DNA of 64,000 bases, from NCBI RefSeq assembly GCF_000196315.1, contig NC_014230.1:186001-250000 (forward strand). The letters run 5' to 3'. Shown piece by piece: positions 52,644-62,000 of this stretch. Origin of the DNA: Croceibacter atlanticus HTCC2559. GTDB lineage: Bacteria; Bacteroidota; Bacteroidia; Flavobacteriales; Flavobacteriaceae. Made by a program: the position numbers and the translations under genes. A model generated the notes under the pieces. It saw only the letters and a program-made list of their open reading frames with translations. It was not told the DNA's origin and made no database searches. Position 1 is the first letter of the stretch. Each line of letters starts with the position of its first letter.

Positions 52644-52827
52644 ACCCAAATTAAATTTTTCAGAAAAGATTTTCTAAACAGATTTTTTGAGTTACTATTG
52701 ATTCTTTTTCAAATTTTAATAAACAATTTTTGAAGTGATAATTTTTAAAACCTACACTGTGAAACTTTAAGTTTAGGAAATGCAGATTAGCGCTTACATA
52801 ACTAGATTTATTTGTAATATAAATTCT

Positions 52828-52835
52828 TACATTTG
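52828..52835 (+). promoter_or_regulatory. Promoter -7 box of the GT-C gene
   Basis: TACATTTG fits TAnnTTTG and lies 33-39 bases before the first codons of the GT-C frame, supporting a start near 52868-52874 rather than at later in-frame codons. Confidence 0.5.
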
Positions 52836-52873
52836 AATTCCCCTAAATTAACTTAATTAAGATCTAAATTACC

Positions 52874-54379
52874 CTGAAACCTACTTCATTTCATAAGATT
52901 TGTATTGTTTTTGCCCTTATATTCTATGCAGCAGTTGCCTGGTTTGCAAGCGGCTATTATCATGCAGATGAACATTTTCAAATTATTGAATTTGCTGGAA
53001 TAAAAACAGGCGCCAATACCCCTAACGATCTCTCTTTTGAATATCGCGAAGGCATAAGACCTACCTTACAGCCTACAATTGCATATCTCATTTTAGAATT
53101 TCAGGAAGTATTTACAAGTAACCCATATATTAAAGCGTTTTTACTACGATTACTTACTGCAATAATTGGACTCTTGGCAATTAGGCTTTTTATTAATGCC
53201 ACCTTATTTTTAATTGAAGAGAGTTTAAGGAACGTTTATATCATAAGCTCATATTTTATCTGGTTTATGCCGCTGGTATTTACACGGTTTTCTTCTGAAG
53301 CTTGGTCTGCCATCTTCATAATTTTTGCAACTACAACGCTAATCAACTCTAAATTACCTAATCCTCGACAAATATTTGCTATCGGTTTGCTTTTAGGAAT
53401 TGCCTTTTTATTTAGGTACCAATCTGCATTTATAAGTATTGGGCTAATAGCTTGGCTACTTTACAATAAGCGTTTAAACTTAAAAGGGTTTTTACAAATG
53501 TCTTCTGCTATTTTAATAATAGCTCTAATTGGAATCTTGATAGACACTTGGTTTTATGATAAATGGATTATAACCGCCTGGAATTATTTCAACTTTAATA
53601 TTATTGAAGATGGTGCTTCTACATTTGGCACCAAGCCATTTCTTTGGTATCCGTATGCAATTATTAAATACACCTTCTTACCTATTGGTATTTTAATAGG
53701 CTTATCTTTTTTATACTTGCTTCTAGAACGAAGAAAATCTATTTTTCTATTTATTTTTCTTCCAATGTTTGTGGTGCATTGTCTTATACCACATAAAGAA
53801 GTTAGATTTTTGTTTCCATTAGCATTTATAGTGACTCCTGTTGTATTCTTATTTATACAATATGTCTTTAAATCGACTAGAGGTATATTTCCAAATAAAT
53901 TTGCAATACCTACACTGGCTATTATTTCCATAATATGTATAACCTTAGCTAACAGTATTGGTTTAGTTGCGTTGGTTAGCAAAACTGCAGGAGCAAGATC
54001 TATTCACACAGGAAAGTATATTTATGATAATTTTAAAGGTGATGCTATAACGCTGCACCAAACACAATTTGCTGCACCTTACGCTCCTTTTGGAGTGCCT
54101 CTAAATTTTTATAAAATTGAAAATTTGACTACCAAGACAATAATAACTCCTTGTGACATTACCTTGAAAGACATTAATCCTAATAATATTAATTTAGTGA
54201 CATTTGCCTTTAAAGATAAATTAGACACTACCTGTCTTTCAGAAAACACAACGTTAGAGTTTACAAAGCTCACTCAAAGTTGGCCAGATTGGCTTGTAAC
54301 GTTAAATGAATTTTATACTGCCTACGAAACACCAGAGCAAACGTATTTATATAAGGTAGACTTAAAGCGTCAAGATTGA
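52874..54379 (+). CDS. GT-C family (Alg9/PIG-B-like) mannosyltransferase-like membrane protein, non-ATG start
   Basis: The frame opens after a TAA at 52865-52867 and contains no ATG in the conserved N-terminal part. The first codons are ATT ACC CTG AAA CCT; I place the start at CTG 52874 (501 residues), with ATT 52868 as the alternative. The N-terminus then reads FHKICIVFALIFYAAVAWFA, followed by YHADEHFQIIEFAG, the Asp-Glu loop of GT22-type enzymes, and GIRPTLQPTIAYLIL. About nine membrane segments follow. A TTG at 53174 would cut off this catalytic loop. Probably a polyprenyl-phosphate-sugar-dependent transferase; the acceptor is unknown. Confidence 0.8.
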   Translation: MKPTSFHKICIVFALIFYAAVAWFASGYYHADEHFQIIEFAGIKTGANTPNDLSFEYREGIRPTLQPTIAYLILEFQEVFTSNPYIKAFLLRLLTAIIGLLAIRLFINATLFLIEESLRNVYIISSYFIWFMPLVFTRFSSEAWSAIFIIFATTTLINSKLPNPRQIFAIGLLLGIAFLFRYQSAFISIGLIAWLLYNKRLNLKGFLQMSSAILIIALIGILIDTWFYDKWIITAWNYFNFNIIEDGASTFGTKPFLWYPYAIIKYTFLPIGILIGLSFLYLLLERRKSIFLFIFLPMFVVHCLIPHKEVRFLFPLAFIVTPVVFLFIQYVFKSTRGIFPNKFAIPTLAIISIICITLANSIGLVALVSKTAGARSIHTGKYIYDNFKGDAITLHQTQFAAPYAPFGVPLNFYKIENLTTKTIITPCDITLKDINPNNINLVTFAFKDKLDTTCLSENTTLEFTKLTQSWPDWLVTLNEFYTAYETPEQTYLYKVDLKRQD

Positions 54380-55975
54380 AAACTCATGACTAAGAGGATC
54401 TAAATTTTCTTTTAATTCATTAATTAATTGGTCTCCATACTCTAAGTAAAACTCTGAGAAATTTATTGTGCGTTCTTGAAGGCTTTTTAAAGGGAAGAGC
54501 TCATTTTGAAGTGCTACCAACCTACTCACCTCATCTTTTAACTTTAAACGCTGAGCTTTTAACAGTCGCTGCTCTAAATGATCTAAGCCTTTTAATTGTT
54601 TTACTTCTTGTGCTTTTACAGCTCCTAAAAATGTAGCATCAGTTTTTTCAGCTAAAGCATACATAGCTTCAAACTGGTCTTTAAGGTGTGCTTTCTGCGT
54701 AGAGAAATCTATATTTATATTAGAAATCTGCCTTACTTTTCTATTTATAAGTTCATGCTGTTTTAAGAACAGCTCTTCATTACTCACTCTAAGTTTTTGC
54801 TGTTTCCCGTATTGTTTATCTGTACGCAGCAATACAGAATTTCTTAATAGCAAAACAGGAAAAGGAACTTCAACTTTATCAAAATAGGTTTTAAGCTCAA
54901 ACCAATAAGCTAACTCTCCGCCACCACCTATATAACAAATATTTGGCAAAATAGTTTCTTGATATAGCGGTCGCATTATAACATTTGGGCTAAATCTTTC
55001 TGGATGCGCCGATACTTCTTCAAAAAGTTCTTGATCTGTATTCCAAATCTTATCACTATCAACAACACCAAACGTACCATCTACATTTACGATACGCTCT
55101 CTAGAAGTTTCGGTTAAATAAAATAAATTTATTTCTCTAGCAGAGACCTGAACTGGATAGTTTGCACTTTCTAAGTGCTTAGATGTGTTAGTTACAGCTT
55201 TATAAGATGTTTGATGCTGTAATTCATCTAAAACTGTAGGCACAAATAGTTGCTTTAACTTAGGATGATCTGCATCTAAAATTACCAACCCGTACTTAGC
55301 AAACAGCTCGTTAGTTAAGTACCTCGTAGCTTCAGCTAGTGTATTGTGGTTTAAGTAGGTGTCTTCAAATAATTTTACAAGATATTCTGCTTGATGACCT
55401 ACACCTAATTCTGCTTTAAGAAGTTTTAAAACATCTTCTAAGCCTTCAGTAGTAAATCTTCCGACAGCTCCATTTGCATTATCTGAATAACGTTCTGGAC
55501 TCCACTTAAACTTTTTACCATGTAATGTAAAATGATTAATTTCTTCAAAATCATGATCTTCTGTTGCCATCCAAAATACAGGAACAACATTTATATCCTT
55601 ATAATTTTCTGAAAGCTTTTCAGAAAGGTTTATAGTAGATATAATCTTATATAAAAAATACAAAGGCCCAGAAAACAAGTTGAGTTGATGACCAGTTGTT
55701 ATGGTTACAGTAGTATCTTCGGCCAACAATTGTATGGCTTGTTGTGTTTCAGAAGATGTTTCAATATTTTGGTATTGTTCCTTAAGTACTTCTACCAAAA
55801 TACGCCTATGTGTCTTGGGAAATTGTTTGTTACGTTCTTTTGCATGAGTTAAGAATGCAGCATCACTAGGAAAACTTCTATAAAACGAAGCTAGTTTTTC
55901 CTCTTGTTTCAAGTAGTCACAAACGAGATTTGAAAAATAGCCAGTATCTTCAAATGGTATACAATCAATAGGCAT
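54362..55975 (-). CDS. bshC: Bacillithiol biosynthesis cysteine-adding enzyme BshC
   Basis: The 537-residue protein matches BshC in length and text: DCIPFEDTGYFSNLVCDYL at the start, VTITTGHQLNLFSGPLYFLYKIISTI cut within the Rossmann core, VPVFWMATEDHDFEEINHF, and GGGELAYWFELK. It adds Cys to GlcN-malate in the last step of bacillithiol synthesis in the cytoplasm. A long helical coiled-coil insert (about 380-450) is typical. bshA and bshB are not in the window. Its 3' end overlaps the GT-C gene by 18 bases on the opposite strand. Confidence 0.95.
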   Translation of the reverse strand: MPIDCIPFEDTGYFSNLVCDYLKQEEKLASFYRSFPSDAAFLTHAKERNKQFPKTHRRILVEVLKEQYQNIETSSETQQAIQLLAEDTTVTITTGHQLNLFSGPLYFLYKIISTINLSEKLSENYKDINVVPVFWMATEDHDFEEINHFTLHGKKFKWSPERYSDNANGAVGRFTTEGLEDVLKLLKAELGVGHQAEYLVKLFEDTYLNHNTLAEATRYLTNELFAKYGLVILDADHPKLKQLFVPTVLDELQHQTSYKAVTNTSKHLESANYPVQVSAREINLFYLTETSRERIVNVDGTFGVVDSDKIWNTDQELFEEVSAHPERFSPNVIMRPLYQETILPNICYIGGGGELAYWFELKTYFDKVEVPFPVLLLRNSVLLRTDKQYGKQQKLRVSNEELFLKQHELINRKVRQISNINIDFSTQKAHLKDQFEAMYALAEKTDATFLGAVKAQEVKQLKGLDHLEQRLLKAQRLKLKDEVSRLVALQNELFPLKSLQERTINFSEFYLEYGDQLINELKENLDPLSHEFSILTL

Positions 55976-56077
55976 ATAAGGAATTTATTCTGTGTAAAGT
56001 TAGCGATTTTTAGAAGGAAACAGCCTAGATAATGCTAAGCTGTGTATCTTTAAACTTTTAATATTTGTTCTTATATA

Positions 56078-58549
56078 ATGAAACAACTTACACTTCTTTT
56101 CGCTTTTTTATGTTCAATCACTATTTCGGCGCAATTAAAATCGCCCGAAGCTTTTTTAGGCTATGAAATTGGACAACAGTTTACACGGCACGCAGACGTG
56201 GTTAACTATTTTGAACATGTCGCTCAGTTTTCCCCAATGGTTTCCTTCTCTACCTATGGAAAAACCAATGAGCGCAGACCTTTAACCTATGCAATTGTGA
56301 CATCAGAAAACAACCTTAGCAATATTGAAGCTATTAGGACAAACCATTTAAAAAACACAGGTATACTTTCTGGAGACAGCACTACAGACAAAGCTATTGT
56401 TTGGTTAAGTTATAATGTACACGGTAATGAAGCATCGTCTACAGAAGCTGCAATGGCCACACTCTACAAACTTATTACTGAAAAACAAGATTGGCTTGAA
56501 AATACAATTGTTATTATAGATCCTTGTGTAAATCCTGATGGTAGAGACCGTTATGCCAATTGGTACAACCAGGTAAAAGCAACACCTTACAACATTGCGC
56601 AAGATGCTACAGAACATCATGAACCTTGGCCTGGAGGAAGACCTAATCATTATTTATTCGATTTGAATAGAGATTGGGCTTGGGCTACTCAAATTGAAAC
56701 ACAAGAACGTTTAAAAGTTTATAACCAATGGCTACCTCACGTACATGTAGATTTTCATGAGCAAGGCATTAACGACCCATATTATTTTGCACCAGCTGCA
56801 GAGCCTTTTCATGAAGAGATCACAGATTTTCAAAGAGATTTTCAGACCAAAATAGGTAAAAATCACGCAAAATATTTTGATGAAAATGGGTGGTTATTTT
56901 TCACAAAAGAACGTTTTGATTTATTGTACCCAAGTTATGGTGACACCTACCCAACATTTATGGGCGCTATAGGTATGACTTATGAGCAAGCTGGTCACGG
57001 TCGTGCTGGTCTTGGTATTAATACAGATGAAGGCAATGTTTTAACACTAAAAGATAGAGTTGCACACCATACCACAACTGGTTTATCTACAATTGAAGTA
57101 GCTTCTAATAACGCCGCTGAATTAAATGCCGAGTTTAATGCATTCTTTAACAATGCAACTAACAATGCATCTTATGTTTTAAATGGTTCTCAGGATAAAA
57201 TTGATGCTGTTACTAACTTGTTAGACAAACATGAGATAGTGTACAATTTTGGTAATTCTGGATATGTTTCTGGTTATAACTACAATACTCAGAAAAATGG
57301 AAGTATGAAGATGACAACCAGTTCATTAATTATAAGCGCCAATCAACCAAAAGGTAAAATGGCTACAACGCTATTTGAACCACAAACCAAAATAGCAGAC
57401 TCTCTTACTTACGATATTACAGCTTGGAGTATACCTTACGCTTATGGTTTAGATGCTGTTGTTACCACAAAATCTGTTTCAGGAAATACATCTCGACAAC
57501 GTTCTGATATAAGTAATAGTCCTATGACTACATCTGCAGGATATATTACTAAATGGGACAGCATGAAAGATGCCCGTTTTTTATCTGAATTACTTAAGGC
57601 AGGAATAAATGTGAGGTTTTCAGAAAAAGCTTTTACTAATGCTAATACAGATTTTGAAAAGGGCAGTTTAATTATAACACGAAGCGATAATACATCCTTA
57701 GAAAATTTTGACACTTTAGTTACAACAATTGCAAACACACAGCAAAGACAACTTAATCCTGTAACTAGCAGTTTTGCTAATAATGGTCCAGATTTTGGCT
57801 CTCCACATATTAAAAGAATAAACAAACAGAAGATTGCAGTACTAACTGGAGATTATACCTCGTCACTAAGTTATGGTGAACTTTGGCACTTTTTTGAAAC
57901 TCAATTACACTATCCCATAACCAGCATTAACACAAATAACTTTTCTGGAATACATTTAGGAGATTATGATGTACTTATAATCCCAGATGGATATTACGGA
58001 AGTTATTTCGATGAATCTAAATTAGATACATTAAAAGAATTTGTGAAAAATGGCGGAAAAATAATTGCACTTGCAAACGCTTTACAAATATTTAGTGATA
58101 ATGACAGTTTTAGTTTGAAACAAAAAACTCAAGAACAAGAAGACACTAATAATGAGCTATTACCTTATAATATGAGAGAACGCCAAAGCACTAATGACTT
58201 TATTATTGGCAGTATTTTTAAAACAACTTTAGACACTAGTCATCCACTAGCTTTTGGATACAAAAACACATACAATAGTTTAAAGCTAAGCGCAGATGCT
58301 TACCAATTTCTTGATAGTGGTTATAATGTAGGTTACATAAATGGTACTGCTCAAAACATTTCAGGATTTGCAGGAAAAAATGCTTTAAAAAACCAAGATA
58401 ACACTATGGTCTTTGGAGAAGAAAGATTAGGTAAGGGAAGTATAATATATATGGTAGACAATCCTATGTTTAGAAGCTTTTGGGAAAACGGTAAACTTCT
58501 TCTCGTAAATGCAATTTTCTATGTGAACAACTCTAAAGTTAGAATTTAG
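56078..58549 (+). CDS. Exported M14-family zinc carboxypeptidase-like protein
   Basis: The 823-residue protein has a signal peptide (residues 1-19, ending SAQ) and a peptidase M14 domain (about 40-380) with zinc ligands in YNVHGNEASSTEAAM (HxxE) and HVHVDFHEQG, DPCVNPDGRDRYANWYN, and the late Glu region MTYEQAGHGRAG. The C-terminal part (about 580-815) resembles a glutamine-amidotransferase-like fold (YDVLIIPDGYYGSYFD, VKNGGKIIALANALQIF). It probably trims peptides outside the inner membrane. No T9SS sorting domain is visible at its C-terminus. Confidence 0.92.
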   Translation: MKQLTLLFAFLCSITISAQLKSPEAFLGYEIGQQFTRHADVVNYFEHVAQFSPMVSFSTYGKTNERRPLTYAIVTSENNLSNIEAIRTNHLKNTGILSGDSTTDKAIVWLSYNVHGNEASSTEAAMATLYKLITEKQDWLENTIVIIDPCVNPDGRDRYANWYNQVKATPYNIAQDATEHHEPWPGGRPNHYLFDLNRDWAWATQIETQERLKVYNQWLPHVHVDFHEQGINDPYYFAPAAEPFHEEITDFQRDFQTKIGKNHAKYFDENGWLFFTKERFDLLYPSYGDTYPTFMGAIGMTYEQAGHGRAGLGINTDEGNVLTLKDRVAHHTTTGLSTIEVASNNAAELNAEFNAFFNNATNNASYVLNGSQDKIDAVTNLLDKHEIVYNFGNSGYVSGYNYNTQKNGSMKMTTSSLIISANQPKGKMATTLFEPQTKIADSLTYDITAWSIPYAYGLDAVVTTKSVSGNTSRQRSDISNSPMTTSAGYITKWDSMKDARFLSELLKAGINVRFSEKAFTNANTDFEKGSLIITRSDNTSLENFDTLVTTIANTQQRQLNPVTSSFANNGPDFGSPHIKRINKQKIAVLTGDYTSSLSYGELWHFFETQLHYPITSINTNNFSGIHLGDYDVLIIPDGYYGSYFDESKLDTLKEFVKNGGKIIALANALQIFSDNDSFSLKQKTQEQEDTNNELLPYNMRERQSTNDFIIGSIFKTTLDTSHPLAFGYKNTYNSLKLSADAYQFLDSGYNVGYINGTAQNISGFAGKNALKNQDNTMVFGEERLGKGSIIYMVDNPMFRSFWENGKLLLVNAIFYVNNSKVRI

Positions 58550-58629
58550 AACACTATAAAAATTAAACAAATGTTAAAATTAATTGTTCTGAAAAATTAA
58601 CATTAACATACAATCATAAAGAGACAACT

Positions 58630-58662
58630 AAGACCTTATTTTTATAAGGTCTTTTTTTTTAT
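58630..58662 (+). terminator. Terminator after the M14 peptidase gene
   Basis: AAGACCTTAT, loop TTTT, ATAAGGTCTT followed by a run of T. It lies about 80 bases after the stop codon. Confidence 0.88.
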
Positions 58663-58669
58663 TTAAACA

Positions 58670-59034
58670 AATATTTATCAAGGCTTTATCATTGTTTACT
58701 CTAAATTTAAAATTAAAATTAATTTGGCGTTTGTAATCTTTTTCTTACTAATAATTTTTAGTCAAACGCAATGAAAATAAATGGAGAAATCATCTAAATT
58801 ACTTTTTAAGACTTCATTAACATATTCATCACACCGTTTGTCACTTAATCTTTATTTGGGACATATGAGCTTATTGAGTTACGAATTTTATTAAAATTTG
58901 GTTTTATTTAAGATAAATATTCACTTAAATAAAGAATAGCTTAACATATTGTGATTTATTATCCAATTAACTTTACGTTATAATTGGTACTTATATTTAG
59001 TATTGTTTAAACACAAATAAATCCCTCTTCTGCT
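58670..59034. other. AT-rich non-coding spacer before the second giant exported gene
   Basis: I see no open frame or structured RNA here. The stretch is AT-rich with several poly-A and poly-T tracts. A TATATTTA at 58993-59000 is a weak -7-like sequence 35 bases before the start codon. With the peptidase terminator, the gap to the next gene is about 485 bases and probably holds its regulatory region. Confidence 0.5.
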
Positions 59035-62000
59035 ATGAAAACACCTCTACTCTATTCATGTAAAAAATTTTCAGCACTACTAAGTTTCGCATTCATATTT
59101 ATGTTTCTAAATATGTTTCAAAACTTAAATGCACAAACACAAGTTTATGCAGACGCTGTTGTTTCACAAAATAATGTATTAAACTCTAATTACGCCATAG
59201 CCGAAAACGGCTCTTTTGCAACATTAAATTCAAGTGGCGGCCTACTAGCTGGTGGCGGTGCATATACAGGTGAAATTGAATTAGAATTTTCAAGCACCAT
59301 TCCCGCTAATACAACAACATTTGTAAGAATAGATTTTGATAATGACCTCCTAAATGTATTATTAGGCGGAGCGTTGGGAGATTTACTTGCAGACACTGTA
59401 GGGACTATTGCTTTAGGTGATCATTTCTTTAATGTTGAAGCACGAGACAATGCCACCACAGTACTTAGTGCAAGCTCCGCTACAGGTGCGACAGATAGAT
59501 TTAGAGTGGTTGTAGACCGAAATGGATATTTTTACATTGCTATTACTCCAGATGCAGATTACAACAGAGTTTATATTGAAGATGCAACAAGTACCTTATT
59601 ACTAGGACAAGAAAATAGTATGAATGTGCACCACGCATTTTTCTATAATGAACTTGGCAATAACGTAACACCACTTTATTCAGATTTTGATGAAAGCGGT
59701 TTAGGATTAGATGTTGCCGATCTAGCAGATTCTGGTGTGGTAAACCCTCAATTTGCTATAGATAATAATAATAGCAGTTTTTCTGAAATCAGCTTAGGTA
59801 CAGTGTCTTTAGGTGCTGGTATACAACAAAACATATATTTTGCAAGAGAATATTCAAATACAGATGAGTTTTCAATAACACTTAAATCTGAACCTGCACT
59901 GGTAGCAGTTGGCATTCAAAACAATGTTGTAATAACAGCATTAAATGATGGCGCAGAAGTGTTCTCCACGACATTAGGAGATGTATTAAATATAGATTTA
60001 CTTGGACTTTTTGAAAATGGTGAAATTGTAACGGTACCTTTTGCTCCAAATATTAATTTTGATGCTGTATCAATAAGCCTGTCTTCATTACAACCAGTTG
60101 GTGCTACTCAATCTATAAATATTTATGGTATATCAATCGCAGGTGAATTGTTGCCTGGCGAAGTTGACAATAGGGTTTTTGCAGACACAGTTAGTAATGA
60201 AAATAATGCAACAAATTCTGGAAGTGCCGTAGGAGACAATGGCAACTTCGCCGTACTTGAATCTTTTGGTGGTATAGCTGTAGGCATTGGAAGTTATACT
60301 GGTGACATTGAGTTACAGTATCCAGAAGTTGTTCCGGCTAATACAACCTCATATATAAGAATAGATTTTGATGACGATGTATTAAACTCCTTACTTGGTG
60401 GTAGTTTGGGAGATTTGCTTGCAGATATTGTAGGAACTATTGCTCTAGGTGATCATTTCTTTAATGTTGAAGCCAGAAATAATACCACAACTGTACTTTC
60501 TGAAAGCTCTTCAGACTTATCAACAGATAGGTTTAGAGTCGTTGTAGATGAGTTCGGCTTTTTCTACATTGCTATTACACCAGATTCAGATTATGATAGG
60601 GTTTATATAGAGGACGTTACAAATGCACTATTATTAGGTGAAACAAATACAATGAATGTTCATCATGCATTCTATTATTCTTCTACTACACCTTGTGCTA
60701 CAAATAACTTACTTACAGATTTTGATGATAGTGGCATTGGCTTAGACTTATTAGAACTACAAAACTCTGGTGTTACTAATCCTCAGTTTGCTATAGATGA
60801 AAATGACAGTAATTTTTCTCAGTTAAGCTTAGGTGTGGTATCTGTAGGTGCAGGTATTCAACAAAACATATATTTTTCTAAAGATTATTCACCACAAAGT
60901 GAAATCTCAGTAAGGTTAAAAACAGATCCTTCTCTTTTAACTGTAGGCCTTGTAAACAATGTTGTTATTAGCGCATTAGATGATGGCACAGAAGTATTCT
61001 CTACAACTCTTTCAAGCGGTTTAGATGTAGACCTTTTAGGTCTTTTAAGTGATGGTGAAATTGTTGATGTTACATTTGCTCCAAACTTAACCTTTGATAC
61101 AGTTACCGTAAGCCTTACTAGCTTAGAAGTAGTTACTGTAGCTCAAAGCCTAGATTTATATGGTGTATCTATTATAGATACTTCTATACCAGATGCAGAT
61201 GCAGAGCAAACCTTCTGTTTGTTAGATGATCCTACCGTTGCAGATCTAGAAGTAAATTCTGGTCAAAACATAATTTGGTATGATGCTCCTGTTGGCGGAA
61301 CAGCATACAGCACAACAGACCCATTAATAGATGGTGAAGTTTACTATGCTTCTCAAACAATTGATGGTTGTGAAAGTACTCTAAGAGCAGATGTTACTGT
61401 TACAGTAAACGATACTGCTACACCAACAACTACAGAATCTAATCAGGAATTTTGTATTCAAGACAACCCTACTGTAGCAGATTTACAGGTTAATGAGACT
61501 GGTGTAACTTGGTATGATATGGCAACTGGAGGCACGGCATTTAATCCTACAGATGCTTTAATAGATGGACAGTCTTATTTTGGAGCATTAACTGTTGATG
61601 GTTGTGACAGTACTACACGATTAGAAGTTATTGTAACAATAGCTAACACGCCACCACCAACAACTACAGAACCTAATCAAGAATTCTGTATTCAGGACAA
61701 CCCTACTATTGCAGATATTCAGGTTAATGAAACTGGCGTTATTTGGTATGACATGGCAACTGGAGGAACAGCGTATGATTCAACAGATGCATTGACTAAT
61801 GGACAAACGTATTACGCATCTCAAACTTTAAATAATTGCGAGAGTGCATCAAGATTAGCAGTAGTTGTTACAATTTTTGAAACTCCTACTCCTACCACAG
61901 ATAACACTGAACAAGAATTCTGTTCTCAAGATGTTCCTACTATAGCAGACCTTATGGTTAACGAAGCAGACGTAACTTGGTACGATATGGCTACTGGTGG

